Shown here in pieces: positions 1-11,785 of a DNA stretch of 64,000 nucleotides (the first letter of the stretch is position 1; the number at the start of each line of letters is the position of its first letter). The position numbers and the translations under genes are program-made. Below the pieces are notes generated by a model. It did no database searches, had not been told where the DNA came from, and worked only from the letters and a program-made list of their open reading frames with translations. This DNA comes from Myotis daubentonii (lineage: Eukaryota; Chordata; Mammalia; Chiroptera; Vespertilionidae): NCBI RefSeq assembly GCF_963259705.1, contig NC_081851.1, positions 11,816,145-11,880,144 of the forward strand. The letters are read 5' to 3'.

Positions 1-1300
1 GGAGGCTGAGCCACTGGACCCTACAGGACACCTGGCGCGCAGGGCCACTCTATCAACACAGGGAAGCAGCCAAAATGCGGAGACAAAGAAAAAGGTCACA
101 AATGGCAGAAACGGAGGAAAGCAAACGACTGGATATAGAGTTCAAGGCCACGTTTATAAGGTTTTTCAAGAATTTTATGGAAACCGCTGATAAATTTAAT
201 GAATCCCTCAAGGAGTATAGTGAGACCATGGAGGACATGAAAAAGGACCAACTAGAAATTAAGCATACACTGACTGAAATAAAGAATAATTTACAGAGAT
301 CCAACAGCAGACAAGAGGATCCCAAGAATCAAGTCAAAGATTTGAAATACAAAGAAACAAAAAATACCCAACCGAAAAAGAAAAAAGAAAAGAGATTCAA
401 AAAATATGAAGATAGTGTAAGGAACCTCTGGGACAACTTCAAGCATACCAACATCAGAATTATATGGGTACCAGAAGGAGAGAGAGGGCAAGATATTGAA
501 AACCTTTTTGAAGAAATAATGACAGAAAACTTCCCCTACCTGGTGAAAGAAATGGACTTACAAGTCCAGGAAGCGCAGAGAACCCCAAACAAAAGGAATC
601 CAAAGAGGACCACACCAAGACACATCATAATTAAAATGCCAAGAGCAAAAGACAAAGAGAGAATCTTGAAAGCATCAAGAGACAGAAAGTCAGTTACCTA
701 CAAGGGAGTACCCATATGACTGTCAGCTGATTTCTCAACAGAAACTTTGCAGGCCAGAAGGGAGTGGCAAGAAATATTCAAAGTGATGAATGCCAAGAAC
801 CTACAACCAAGATTACTTTATCCAGCAAAGCTATCATTCAGAATTGAAGGTCAGATAAAGAGCTTCACAGATAAGAAAAAGCTAAAGGAGTTCACCACCA
901 AACCAATATTATATGAAATGCTGAAAGGTATCCTTTCAGAAGAGGAGGAAGAAGAAAAAGGTAAAGATACGAATTATGAACACTAAATACACATCTATCA
1001 ACAAGTGAATCTGAAAATCAAGTAAACAATCTGATGAACAGAATGAACTGGTGATTATAATAGAATCAGGGGGCATGTAAAGGGAGTGGACTGGCTATTC
1101 TTGGGGGGCAAAGGGGTGAGGGGAATGCAGGAAGAGACTACAAAAATAGTGAACCTATGGATGAGGACAGTGGAAGGGGAGTGAGGGAGGAGGGTGGGGT
1201 GGGAAATGGGTGGAGGGGATTTATGGGGGTGGGGAAAAAGGAACAAATTTAATAATCTGAACATAATGATTTAATTAATAAAAAAAAGGAAAAAAAGAAC
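1..1300 (+). mobile_element. HAL1-type half-LINE, copy 1 (5' end outside window)
   Basis: The window opens in the end of a LINE-1-type 5' UTR. ORF1 follows from 75, then directly a G-rich 3' UTR and an A-rich tail near 1268-1300. No ORF2 (endonuclease/reverse transcriptase) lies between ORF1 and the tail. This is the layout of HAL1 elements, L1 derivatives that keep only ORF1 and are copied by L1 enzymes in trans. The tail after ORF1 (980-1070) resembles the HAL1 3' end rather than the L1 3' end. Confidence 0.75.
75..985 (+). pseudogene. Half-LINE ORF1 (L1 ORF1p-like), broken, copy 1
   Basis: This frame encodes an L1 ORF1p-like protein, an RNA-binding chaperone that coats the element RNA. 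The first 214 codons hold a lysine/glutamate-rich coiled-coil N-terminus (about residues 20-110) and the start of the RRM-like core (NIRIIWVPEGERG near residue 126). A TGA at 717-719 (VPI*) ends it. The third copy has CGA at this site, so a CpG-to-TpG change is likely. The frame then stays open after the stop through the C-terminal domain to 985, ending in a Glu/Lys-rich tail. It is not expected to give a full protein. Confidence 0.8.
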
Positions 1301-1309
1301 AGTAGTTAA

Positions 1310-1686
1310 CAGCAAAAAAAAAAAGAGTCATAGAGGGGGAAAAAAGTTGGGGCCTATTCTAGGTTAAAAGAGACTAAAGGACATCACCAGATGCAATATT
1401 TTTTGCACCATTTTGAATGAACTTTGATTGAGTCCTGGTTCTAGAAAATTGTCTTAAAAAACATTTTGGGGGAAATTTGAAAAAGTTGCAAATGGACTGA
1501 ATATTAGGTGATGTTAGAAAAATTTTTTCTTGGGCAAGATGATGGTTTTGTGGTGTTTAGGAGAGAATATTTATTTTGGGGAAATGCATGAGGAAGTCAT
1601 GATGTGGGGGATTTTCAGGTAGTCAGCACCCCCCACTCAAATCCCTCACATGCACATAAGCAGATATGGCAGAATGGTAACCACTG
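1310..1686. other. Unassigned flank, no gene seen
   Basis: AT-rich sequence after the half-LINE tail. I see no coding region or repeat I can name. The same sequence is at 6739-7115. Confidence 0.4.
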
Positions 1687-1695
1687 TTAGATTTA

Positions 1696-1740
1696 TTTGT
1701 TTATTTTTAAAACATTTTTTATTGATTTTAGTGAGGAAGG

Positions 1741-1812
<72 letters not shown>

Positions 1813-1985
1813 TCATTAACATCAATGGTAAGAAGAGAATCATTGATCGGCTGCCTCCTGCATGCCCACTACTGGGGATTGAGCCTGCAACCTGGGTATG
1901 TGCCCTTGACTGGAATCAAACCCAGGACCAGTCCGCAGGCCGATGCTCTATCCACTGAGCCAAACCGGCTAGGCCTTAACAACTT
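1696..1985 (-). mobile_element. Ves SINE (antisense) with GA microsatellite
   Basis: tRNA-derived bat SINE. Read on the minus strand, the head starts GGCCTAGCCGGTTTGGCTCA near 1974 and the body ends in a CT-rich stretch, here a GA run of about 60 bp at 1745-1808 on the plus strand. TTAGATTTA flanks it at 1687-1695 and 1986-1994 as a target duplication. Confidence 0.9.
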
Positions 1986-2339
1986 TTAGATTTAGATGAA
2001 ACAGGTGTTCACTGTATTATTTCAACTTTTCTTACTGGATATTTTCAGAATAAAAAGTTTTGGGGCGGGGGAGAATATATTTATAGCAGTTGAATTAATT
2101 GTTGGGCTATTGACCAGAGATTTCAAGACTTTTTTACTAATGTTAAATTCCTTAGTGGTAAGCACTGCAATCTTGGTACCTAGATATTGCGTTTTTGTGT
2201 GTTCCCCCATTAACTGTTTCCTGATGAACATTGGACCCTTCTAACAATATACTGGGAACGATAAACTGAATTATTCCTAAACTGGAGGGCATGTGTAAAA
2301 GCATTTCTGTCCAGGAGTGTTGAAGCCAGTGACCATTTT

Positions 2340-2557
2340 TTAAAAAATATATTTGTATTGATTTCAGAGAGGAAGGGAGAGGGATAGAAAGATAGAAACA
2401 TCAATGATGAGAGAGAATCATTGATCGGCTGCCTCCTGCATGCCCCCTACTGGGGATTGAGCCCGCAACCCGGGCATGTGCCCTTGACTAGAATCGAGCC
2501 TGGGACCCTTCAGTCTACAGGCTAACGCTCTATCCACTGAGCCAAACCAGCTAGGAC
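2340..2557 (-). mobile_element. Ves SINE (antisense) with 15-bp target duplication
   Basis: Same SINE family, minus orientation, with the Ves head near 2555. The direct repeat GCCAGTGACCATTTT flanks it exactly at 2325-2339 and 2558-2572. Confidence 0.92.
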
Positions 2558-2668
2558 GCCAGTGACCATTTTGATGATATTTCCACCCCCCACCCCACCC
2601 CATGTCACCATATGGTCAGTGTAGTTGTGAAAGTGGCATGACAATATTCAACAAGTGTTTGTTTGTTT

Positions 2669-2874
2669 TTTTTAAATATCTATTTCTATATTTCAGAGAG
2701 GAAGGGAGAGGGAGAGAGAGATAGAAACATCAATGATGAGAGAGAATCATTGATTGGCTGCCTCCTGGGGATCGAGGCTGCAACTCAAACATATGCCCTG
2801 ACCTGGAATCAAACTGTGACCTCCTGGTTCATTGGTCAATGCTTAACCACAGAGTCATGCTGGCCGGGCTCAAA
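2669..2874 (-). mobile_element. Ves SINE (antisense), more diverged
   Basis: Recognisable body (GAAACATCAATGATGAGAG at 2725) and head (CTGGCCGGGC near 2860), with a short internal deletion. Older than its neighbours by divergence. Confidence 0.85.
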
Positions 2875-2879
2875 CTAAT

Positions 2880-3984
2880 TCTTTGCTTCTATGTTTCCAT
2901 CTTAAATTCTCCAAAGGATGATTGCATGTTTACTAGATTCCATGGATGTGCAATTAGATGAATTGTCTCTTTTGTCTCCGTTATAAGATTGCTTGTAAAT
3001 AGAACAATAAGATTTTTAATTTCAGTCCTTTTGGTCTGGAAAACATATTGTTCTTTAGTCTTCTTACTATAGTCTTCTTACTATATGGGGGAAGATATTT
3101 TATATTTTGGTTAGGAATCAATACCAGGTGTATGTGACTCAGATTTAGTTGAACGAATAAAAACAGATAACTACAATGCTGTATGCAGATAAATTAAAAT
3201 GCCATATAATACCTGTGTGTCCACAGTGTGGTGAGAGTCAGGGGACTGGCTCTGAAGGAAGGATTTCTCAAAGAAGTTGCTGTTTGAACTGGAAGTTGGG
3301 AAAAGAAGGGCATTCTAGGCAGAGCGAATCAGCCAAATGATTTATGGAAAAACTTGTTTTCTAAGTTCAGAATGGATGTACACAGGGTTTGGGTGTGGAG
3401 AGATGCTTGCAGGTGCTGAGTGGATCCAAACTGAAGGGCCTTGTTTGTACCTGGGAACTTGAAATTTAAACTGTACACAGAAGGAGCCTGTCAAGGATGT
3501 TAAAATGGAAAGTACATCTTCAGTTCTGTATTTTGAGAAGATACGACTTTGGTGGCAGTGTGTAGGATCTGTAGGATTGGCTGGAGAGTAGAGAGAATGT
3601 TGTCAAGGATACTGTTCAGGGGAAAAAGATTGGCTCTGAAGAGAGAAGACAGAAATGAGAGACAGAGTTGAGGGAAGGTGCAAGTCCTGAGACATCAGGA
3701 GTAAGGGAGAGTATGAAAATACTATTGGGGTGGGGATGGGAATGGCCCGGAAGAGATTAATGCGGGGAAAGGAGAACGTATGTAATACTTTCAACAATAT
3801 AAATTTAAAAAATAAAAATAAAAATACTATCTGCTTTTAGAGACTGGGAGGATGGGATTTCATAAAAGGAAGCTGAGACAATAATAGGTACAGCGTAGAT
3901 TTGGGACATTTCAGGTGGGAGTGCAGCTCTAATGCCGGTTTTTCCTAAATTCAACAACCACAGATCAGACAATTCAATTTAAAA
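2880..3984. other. Unassigned flank with an L1-like tail near 3720-3830
   Basis: No convincing gene. A direct repeat (GTCTTCTTACTATA) occurs at about 3058-3085. The segment 3720-3830 is G-rich, then reads GTATGTAATACTTTCAACAA and an A-rich stretch, like the end of an L1 3' UTR. Confidence 0.45.
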
Positions 3985-4390
3985 CTGGACAGAGGGCTTG
4001 AACTGACATTTCTCTAAATGGCCAATGAGCTCATGAAACAGTGCTCAGCATGTTTAATCATTAGGCAAATGCAAATCAATACCACAGTGAGATACCATGT
4101 CATACCTACTGAGATGACTGATATATTAAACAATGAAAAAAATAAGTGAGGATGTTGAAACTGGAACCCTGTGATTACTGGTGGAAAAGTAAAAAAAATG
4201 CCACTGTGGGAAACCATTTGCTGTTTCTCAAAATATTAAACCTAGGCAGGGTGGAGGGGATCAATGGGGGATAGAAAGGGACATCTATAATAATTTCAAC
4301 AATAAATTTCAAGATAAATTAGCAGGGGGGGGGGGGTTGTTAAACCTAGAATTACCATATGATCCAACAATTCCCCTTTTGAGTATATAT
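3985..4390 (+). mobile_element. Old L1 (L1M-type) ORF2-end fragment, left part
   Basis: The reading order matches the end of mammalian L1 ORF2: a segment like 'aatggccaatgagctcatgaaa', then 'caaatgcaaatcaa', 'gtgagatacca' and 'accatatgatccaacaattcc'. Its continuation (repeated-test 'cagcattattcacaatag'-like part) is not next to it here but at 12150 after the third copy, so younger elements split this old L1. Confidence 0.75.
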
Positions 4391-4602
4391 ACGCAAAAGA
4401 CAGAAGCATTGATCAGATGCTCAACCCTCAGAGGGAACATAGGGGAGGTTGGGGGTAAGGGATAGAGGTCAACCAAAGGACTTGTATACATGCATATAAG
4501 CATAACCAATGGACACAGACCTAGGGGTGTGAGTTCATGAACGGGAGTGGGGTGGGGGGCAATGGGGGGATAAGTACATATGTAATAGCTTAATAAAAAA
4601 AA
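4391..4602 (+). mobile_element. Younger L1 3' UTR fragment
   Basis: Shares the vesper-bat L1 tail seen at 55800-55975: 'gggaggttgggggtaaggg', 'aaggacttgtatacatgcat', 'accaatggacac', a G-rich run and 'gtaatagcttaataaaaaaa'. It sits inside the old L1M piece and was the target of the half-LINE. Confidence 0.8.
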
Positions 4603-4608
4603 TGTTGA

Positions 4609-6730
4609 GGGAGAAACTAAGATGGCGGCATAGATAAACACCGGGAAATTGTCGCCTCACACAACAATTGAAGAATGCCGCAAGGGTCAGAGCAAACATC
4701 GTCCAGAACAACAGGAAGGCTGGCTGAGTGTAATTTCTACAACTAGAAGAAAAGCGGGGCACGCTGAGAGCCAGAGGAGCTGCAGAGGTGAAGTGCAGAG
4801 GTACTGCGGCTCGCGCGCGTGGAAATGGGGTGGCGCCTGAGGACGCGGCTGTCTTTTTGAATCACAAGCTCCCGACTGTTCTGAACTCCGGTTCCAGCGG
4901 GCCTCTGGGGACCCAGGGCTCATACGGGGAGAGGCTGGTCTGTCAGGCGGCAGCGGGCGAACTTGAGGGCGGCTTTCCCTCAGAGGTGCTGGCAGCCATT
5001 ACGGGGACACTGAGACGCGCGATTCAGGGCGCAGAGAATCACCATAGCTGCTTTCACTGCCCTTTGACTCCCTGAGACCCCGCCCCACCCAGGCTGCAGC
5101 AGAGGCTTTTGCATGTGAATGTACCTAACTACAGCCCAGCCAGGCAGACCCGGAACTTCCAAGAGAAGGCCCAAGGCCCCACAGCGGCTTGCATTGCTTC
5201 ACAGCTGAGCCTCTTCGTGGCTCCTGCTGTGTGGCCTCAGGCAGGGGCTGAATTAGCACCTCCTTCGATCCAGGAGCCACTGTACCCAGTGGTCAGAGGG
5301 GGACCATTCTCCCACTCCAGACACAGCTGATTCCCACAGCCAATTGGCCTGGAGGTCAATTCCTCCCAGTGATCCTACAACAACCAAGGCACCAAGAGTG
5401 CACCAACAGTGTCTACCCCAGGTAACTGGGGAGGCTGAGCCACTGGACCCTACAGGACACCTGGCGCGCAGGGCCACTCTATCAACACAGGGAAGCAGCC
5501 AAAATGCGGAGACAAAGAAAAAGGTCACAAATGGCAGAAACGGAGGAAAGCAAACGACTGGATATAGAGTTCAAGGCCACGTTTATAAGGTTTTTCAAGA
5601 ATTTTATGGAAACCGCTGATAAATTTAATGAATCCCTCAAGGAGTATAGTGAGACCATGGAGGACATGAAAAAGGACCAACTAGAAATTAAGCATACACT
5701 GACTGAAATAAAGAATAATTTACAGAGATCCAACAGCAGACAAGAGGATCCCAAGAATCAAGTCAAAGATTTGAAATACAAAGAAACAAAAAATACCCAA
5801 CCGAAAAAGAAAAAAGAAAAGAGATTCAAAAAATATGAAGATAGTGTAAGGAACCTCTGGGACAACTTCAAGCATACCAACATCAGAATTATATGGGTAC
5901 CAGAAGGAGAGAGAGGGCAAGATATTGAAAACCTTTTTGAAGAAATAATGACAGAAAACTTCCCCTACCTGGTGAAAGAAATGGACTTACAAGTCCAGGA
6001 AGCGCAGAGAACCCCAAACAAAAGGAATCCAAAGAGGACCACACCAAGACACATCATAATTAAAATGCCAAGAGCAAAAGACAAAGAGAGAATCTTGAAA
6101 GCATCAAGAGACAGAAAGTCAGTTACCTACAAGGGAGTACCCATATGACTGTCAGCTGATTTCTCAACAGAAACTTTGCAGGCCAGAAGGGAGTGGCAAG
6201 AAATATTCAAAGTGATGAATGCCAAGAACCTACAACCAAGATTACTTTATCCAGCAAAGCTATCATTCAGAATTGAAGGTCAGATAAAGAGCTTCACAGA
6301 TAAGAAAAAGCTAAAGGAGTTCACCACCAAACCAATATTATATGAAATGCTGAAAGGTATCCTTTCAGAAGAGGAGGAAGAAGAAAAAGGTAAAGATACG
6401 AATTATGAACACTAAATACACATCTATCAACAAGTGAATCTGAAAATCAAGTAAACAATCTGATGAACAGAATGAACTGGTGATTATAATAGAATCAGGG
6501 GGCATGTAAAGGGAGTGGACTGGCTATTCTTGGGGGGCAAAGGGGTGAGGGGAATGCAGGAAGAGACTACAAAAATAGTGAACCTATGGATGAGGACAGT
6601 GGAAGGGGAGTGAGGGAGGAGGGTGGGGTGGGAAATGGGTGGAGGGGATTTATGGGGGTGGGGAAAAAGGAACAAATTTAATAATCTGAACATAATGATT
6701 TAATTAATAAAAAAAAGGAAAAAAAGAACA
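4609..6730 (+). mobile_element. HAL1-type half-LINE, chimeric copy 2
   Basis: Starts GGGAGAAACTAAGATGGCGG, with a YY1-like ATGGCGG as in L1 5' UTRs. A GC-rich 5' UTR of about 0.9 kb, ORF1 (from 5504) and an ORF2-less 3' end with A-rich tail at about 6697-6730 follow. Its 5' part equals the third copy and its 3' part is that of copy 1, so it is a recombinant made by the tandem duplication. Confidence 0.8.
5504..6414 (+). pseudogene. Half-LINE ORF1, broken, copy 2
   Basis: Identical in protein to the copy starting at 75: coiled-coil N-terminus, RRM-like core, and the same TGA (6146-6148) before the C-terminal domain, which stays open to 6414. The shared stop shows that the lesion predates the duplication. 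Confidence 0.85.
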
Positions 6731-7124
6731 GTAGTTAACAGCAAAAAAAAAAAGAGTCATAGAGGGGGAAAAAAGTTGGGGCCTATTCTAGGTTAAAAGA
6801 GACTAAAGGACATCACCAGATGCAATATTTTTTGCACCATTTTGAATGAACTTTGATTGAGTCCTGGTTCTAGAAAATTGTCTTAAAAAACATTTTGGGG
6901 GAAATTTGAAAAAGTTGCAAATGGACTGAATATTAGGTGATGTTAGAAAAATTTTTTCTTGGGCAAGATGATGGTTTTGTGGTGTTTAGGAGAGAATATT
7001 TATTTTGGGGAAATGCATGAGGAAGTCATGATGTGGGGGATTTTCAGGTAGTCAGCACCCCCCACTCAAATCCCTCACATGCACATAAGCAGATATGGCA
7101 GAATGGTAACCACTGTTAGATTTA

Positions 7125-7169
7125 TTTGTTTATTTTTAAAACATTTTTTATTGATTTTAGTGAGGAAGG

Positions 7170-7228
<59 letters not shown>

Positions 7229-7401
7229 TCATTAACATCAATGGTAAGAAGAGAATCATTGATCGGCTGCCTCCTGCATGCCCACTACTGGGGATTGAGC
7301 CTGCAACCTGGGTATGTGCCCTTGACTGGAATCAAACCCAGGACCAGTCCGCAGGCCGATGCTCTATCCACTGAGCCAAACCGGCTAGGCCTTAACAACT
7401 T
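7125..7401 (-). mobile_element. Ves SINE (antisense), unit 2 copy
   Basis: Duplicate of the SINE at 1696-1985. The GA run is about 13 bp shorter, which accounts for most of the length difference between the two units. Confidence 0.9.
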
Positions 7402-7755
7402 TTAGATTTAGATGAAACAGGTGTTCACTGTATTATTTCAACTTTTCTTACTGGATATTTTCAGAATAAAAAGTTTTGGGGCGGGGGAGAATATATTTAT
7501 AGCAGTTGAATTAATTGTTGGGCTATTGACCAGAGATTTCAAGACTTTTTTACTAATGTTAAATTCCTTAGTGGTAAGCACTGCAATCTTGGTACCTAGA
7601 TATTGCGTTTTTGTGTGTTCCCCCATTAACTGTTTCCTGATGAACATTGGACCCTTCTAACAATATACTGGGAACGATAAACTGAATTATTCCTAAACTG
7701 GAGGGCATGTGTAAAAGCATTTCTGTCCAGGAGTGTTGAAGCCAGTGACCATTTT

Positions 7756-7973
7756 TTAAAAAATATATTTGTATTGATTTCAGAGAGGAAGGGAGAGGGA
7801 TAGAAAGATAGAAACATCAATGATGAGAGAGAATCATTGATCGGCTGCCTCCTGCATGCCCCCTACTGGGGATTGAGCCCGCAACCCGGGCATGTGCCCT
7901 TGACTAGAATCGAGCCTGGGACCCTTCAGTCTACAGGCTAACGCTCTATCCACTGAGCCAAACCAGCTAGGAC
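7756..7973 (-). mobile_element. Ves SINE (antisense), unit 2 copy
   Basis: Duplicate of the SINE at 2340-2557, with the same 15-bp flanking direct repeat. Confidence 0.92.
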
Positions 7974-8084
7974 GCCAGTGACCATTTTGATGATATTTCC
8001 ACCCCCCACCCCACCCCATGTCACCATATGGTCAGTGTAGTTGTGAAAGTGGCATGACAATATTCAACAAGTGTTTGTTTGTTT

Positions 8085-8290
8085 TTTTTAAATATCTATT
8101 TCTATATTTCAGAGAGGAAGGGAGAGGGAGAGAGAGATAGAAACATCAATGATGAGAGAGAATCATTGATTGGCTGCCTCCTGGGGATCGAGGCTGCAAC
8201 TCAAACATATGCCCTGACCTGGAATCAAACTGTGACCTCCTGGTTCATTGGTCAATGCTTAACCACAGAGTCATGCTGGCCGGGCTCAAA
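8085..8290 (-). mobile_element. Ves SINE (antisense), unit 2 copy
   Basis: Duplicate of the diverged SINE at 2669-2874. Confidence 0.85.
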
Positions 8291-8295
8291 CTAAT

Positions 8296-9400
8296 TCTTT
8301 GCTTCTATGTTTCCATCTTAAATTCTCCAAAGGATGATTGCATGTTTACTAGATTCCATGGATGTGCAATTAGATGAATTGTCTCTTTTGTCTCCGTTAT
8401 AAGATTGCTTGTAAATAGAACAATAAGATTTTTAATTTCAGTCCTTTTGGTCTGGAAAACATATTGTTCTTTAGTCTTCTTACTATAGTCTTCTTACTAT
8501 ATGGGGGAAGATATTTTATATTTTGGTTAGGAATCAATACCAGGTGTATGTGACTCAGATTTAGTTGAACGAATAAAAACAGATAACTACAATGCTGTAT
8601 GCAGATAAATTAAAATGCCATATAATACCTGTGTGTCCACAGTGTGGTGAGAGTCAGGGGACTGGCTCTGAAGGAAGGATTTCTCAAAGAAGTTGCTGTT
8701 TGAACTGGAAGTTGGGAAAAGAAGGGCATTCTAGGCAGAGCGAATCAGCCAAATGATTTATGGAAAAACTTGTTTTCTAAGTTCAGAATGGATGTACACA
8801 GGGTTTGGGTGTGGAGAGATGCTTGCAGGTGCTGAGTGGATCCAAACTGAAGGGCCTTGTTTGTACCTGGGAACTTGAAATTTAAACTGTACACAGAAGG
8901 AGCCTGTCAAGGATGTTAAAATGGAAAGTACATCTTCAGTTCTGTATTTTGAGAAGATACGACTTTGGTGGCAGTGTGTAGGATCTGTAGGATTGGCTGG
9001 AGAGTAGAGAGAATGTTGTCAAGGATACTGTTCAGGGGAAAAAGATTGGCTCTGAAGAGAGAAGACAGAAATGAGAGACAGAGTTGAGGGAAGGTGCAAG
9101 TCCTGAGACATCAGGAGTAAGGGAGAGTATGAAAATACTATTGGGGTGGGGATGGGAATGGCCCGGAAGAGATTAATGCGGGGAAAGGAGAACGTATGTA
9201 ATACTTTCAACAATATAAATTTAAAAAATAAAAATAAAAATACTATCTGCTTTTAGAGACTGGGAGGATGGGATTTCATAAAAGGAAGCTGAGACAATAA
9301 TAGGTACAGCGTAGATTTGGGACATTTCAGGTGGGAGTGCAGCTCTAATGCCGGTTTTTCCTAAATTCAACAACCACAGATCAGACAATTCAATTTAAAA
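8296..9400. other. Unassigned flank, unit 2 copy
   Basis: Duplicate of 2880-3984. No gene seen. An L1-like tail is near 9136-9246. Confidence 0.45.
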
Positions 9401-10010
9401 CTGGACAGAGGGCTTGAACTGACATTTCTCTAAATGGCCAATGAGCTCATGAAACAGTGCTCAGCATGTTTAATCATTAGGCAAATGCAAATCAATACCA
9501 CAGTGAGATACCATGTCATACCTACTGAGATGACTGATATATTAAACAATGAAAAAAATAAGTGAGGATGTTGAAACTGGAACCCTGTGATTACTGGTGG
9601 AAAAGTAAAAAAAATGCCACTGTGGGAAACCATTTGCTGTTTCTCAAAATATTAAACCTAGGCAGGGTGGAGGGGATCAATGGGGGATAGAAAGGGACAT
9701 CTATAATAATTTCAACAATAAATTTCAAGATAAATTAGCAGGGGGGGGGGGTTGTTAAACCTAGAATTACCATATGATCCAACAATTCCCCTTTTGAGTA
9801 TATATATACAAAAGACAGAAGCATTGATCAGATGCTCAACCCTCAGAGGGAACATAGGGGAGGTTGGGGGTAAGGGATAGAGGTCAACCAAAGGACTTGT
9901 ATACATGCATATAAGCATAACCAATGGACACAGACCTAGGGGTGTGAGTTCATGAACGGGAGTGGGGTGGGGGGCAATGGGGGGATAAGTACATATGTAA
10001 TAGCTTAATA
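9401..10010 (+). mobile_element. Old L1M fragment followed by younger L1 3' UTR, unit 2 copy
   Basis: Duplicate of 3985-4602: old ORF2 end to about 9805, then the vesper-type L1 3' UTR to 10010. It is the target of the half-LINE that begins at 10024. Confidence 0.8.
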
Positions 10011-10844
10011 AAAAAAATGTTGAGGGAGAAACTAAGATGGCGGCATAGATAAACACCGGGAAATTGTCGCCTCACACAACAATTGAAGAATGCCGCAAGG
10101 GTCAGAGCAAACATCGTCCAGAACAACAGGAAGGCTGGCTGAGTGTAATTTCTACAACTAGAAGAAAAGCGGGGCACGCTGAGAGCCAGAGGAGCTGCAG
10201 AGGTGAAGTGCAGAGGTACTGCGGCTCGCGCGCGTGGAAATGGGGTGGCGCCTGAGGACGCGGCTGTCTTTTTGAATCACAAGCTCCCGACTGTTCTGAA
10301 CTCCGGTTCCAGCGGGCCTCTGGGGACCCAGGGCTCATACGGGGAGAGGCTGGTCTGTCAGGCGGCAGCGGGCGAACTTGAGGGCGGCTTTCCCTCAGAG
10401 GTGCTGGCAGCCATTACGGGGACACTGAGACGCGCGATTCAGGGCGCAGAGAATCACCATAGCTGCTTTCACTGCCCTTTGACTCCCTGAGACCCCGCCC
10501 CACCCAGGCTGCAGCAGAGGCTTTTGCATGTGAATGTACCTAACTACAGCCCAGCCAGGCAGACCCGGAACTTCCAAGAGAAGGCCCAAGGCCCCACAGC
10601 GGCTTGCATTGCTTCACAGCTGAGCCTCTTCGTGGCTCCTGCTGTGTGGCCTCAGGCAGGGGCTGAATTAGCACCTCCTTCGATCCAGGAGCCACTGTAC
10701 CCAGTGGTCAGAGGGGGACCATTCTCCCACTCCAGACACAGCTGATTCCCACAGCCAATTGGCCTGGAGGTCAATTCCTCCCAGTGATCCTACAACAACC
10801 AAGGCACCAAGAGTGCACCAACAGTGTCTACCCCAGGTAACTGG

Positions 10845-11496
10845 GGAGGCTGAGCCACTGGACCCTACAGGACACCTGGCGCGCAGGGCCACTCTATCAA
10901 CACAGGGAAGCAGCCAAAATGCGGAGACAAAGAAAAAGGTCACAAATGGCAGAAACGGAGGAAAGCAAACGACTGGATATAGAGTTCAAGGCCACGTTTA
11001 TAAGGTTTTTCAAGAATTTTATGGAAACCGCTGATAAATTTAATGAATCCCTCAAGGAGTATAGTGAGACCATGGAGGACATGAAAAAGGACCAACTAGA
11101 AATTAAGCATACACTGACTGAAATAAAGAATAATTTACAGAGATCCAACAGCAGACAAGAGGATCCCAAGAATCAAGTCAAAGATTTGAAATACAAAGAA
11201 ACAAAAAATACCCAACCGAAAAAGAAAAAAGAAAAGAGATTCAAAAAATATGAAGATAGTGTAAGGAACCTCTGGGACAACTTCAAGCATACCAACATCA
11301 GAATTATATGGGTACCAGAAGGAGAGAGAGGGCAAGATATTGAAAACCTTTTTGAAGAAATAATGACAGAAAACTTCCCCTACCTGGTGAAAGAAATGGA
11401 CTTACAAGTCCAGGAAGCGCAGAGAACCCCAAACAAAAGGAATCCAAAGAGGACCACACCAAGACACATCATAATTAAAATGCCAAGAGCAAAAGA
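10845..11496. repeat. Tandem duplication, partial unit 3
   Basis: Matches units 1 and 2 exactly up to 11496. The first mismatch is at 11497 (T here, C at 6082), after which the half-LINE ORF1 diverges steadily. The duplication breakpoint therefore lies in or just upstream of this part of ORF1, as expected for unequal crossing-over between two related half-LINEs. Confidence 0.85.
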
Positions 11497-11785
11497 TAAA
11501 GAGAGAATCTTAAAAGCAGCAAGAGAAAGACAGTCAGTTACCTACAAGGGAGTACCCATTCGACTGTCAGCTGATTTCTCAACAGAAACCATGCAGGCCA
11601 GAAGAGAGTGGCAAGAAATATTCAAAGATATGAATAGCAAGAACCTGCAACCAAGATTACTTTATCCAGCAAAGCTATCATTCAGAATGGAAGGTCAGAT
11701 AAAGAGCTTCACAGATAAGAAAAAGCTAAAGGAGTTCATCACCACCAAACCAGCATTATATGAAATGCTGAAAGGTATTCTTTAA
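10919..11785 (+). CDS. L1 ORF1p-like RNA-binding protein, intact (288 aa)
   Basis: Open from ATG to stop, unlike the two chimeric copies upstream. Regions by residue: basic N-terminus (1-15), coiled coil rich in Lys/Glu/Asn (about 20-110), RRM-like core starting at NIRIIWVPEGERG (about 126), and C-terminal domain with PRHIIIKMPRAKDKERILKA (about 180-199) and LLYPAKLSFRMEGQIKSFTD (about 247-266). L1 ORF1p forms trimers that bind element RNA and act as a chaperone in cytoplasmic particles. At 288 aa it is somewhat shorter than human ORF1p, mainly in the N-terminal half. It is followed by an ORF2 remnant, so the element codes for ORF1p only. Whether it is expressed cannot be seen. Confidence 0.85.
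   Translation: MRRQRKRSQMAETEESKRLDIEFKATFIRFFKNFMETADKFNESLKEYSETMEDMKKDQLEIKHTLTEIKNNLQRSNSRQEDPKNQVKDLKYKETKNTQPKKKKEKRFKKYEDSVRNLWDNFKHTNIRIIWVPEGERGQDIENLFEEIMTENFPYLVKEMDLQVQEAQRTPNKRNPKRTTPRHIIIKMPRAKDKERILKAARERQSVTYKGVPIRLSADFSTETMQARREWQEIFKDMNSKNLQPRLLYPAKLSFRMEGQIKSFTDKKKLKEFITTKPALYEMLKGIL

Larger units (their letters stand above)
1..5429. repeat. Tandem duplication, unit 1 (5.43 kb)
   Basis: The sequence at 1 recurs at 5430 and again near 10845. Units 1 and 2 differ in only a few places: the length of a GA microsatellite, a G-run near 4325, and a two-base change near 4390. Each unit runs from the end of a half-LINE 5' UTR through its ORF1, 3' tail, about 3.3 kb of SINE-rich flank and the next half-LINE 5' UTR. 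Such identity means either a very recent duplication or an assembly duplication. Confidence 0.95.
5430..10844. repeat. Tandem duplication, unit 2 (5.415 kb)
   Basis: Second copy of the preceding unit, offset +5429 before the GA microsatellite and +5415/5416 after it. It contains the same half-LINE, SINEs and old L1 pieces in the same order. Confidence 0.95.

Noticed and set aside
53..325. A 90-codon minus-strand frame opposite half-LINE ORF1, present three times.
   Set aside because: It is the antisense shadow of ORF1, kept only because the duplication is recent.
1646..1958. Open frames rich in Arg-Glu or Ser-Leu repeats.
   Set aside because: Translations of the GA microsatellite in the SINE tail.
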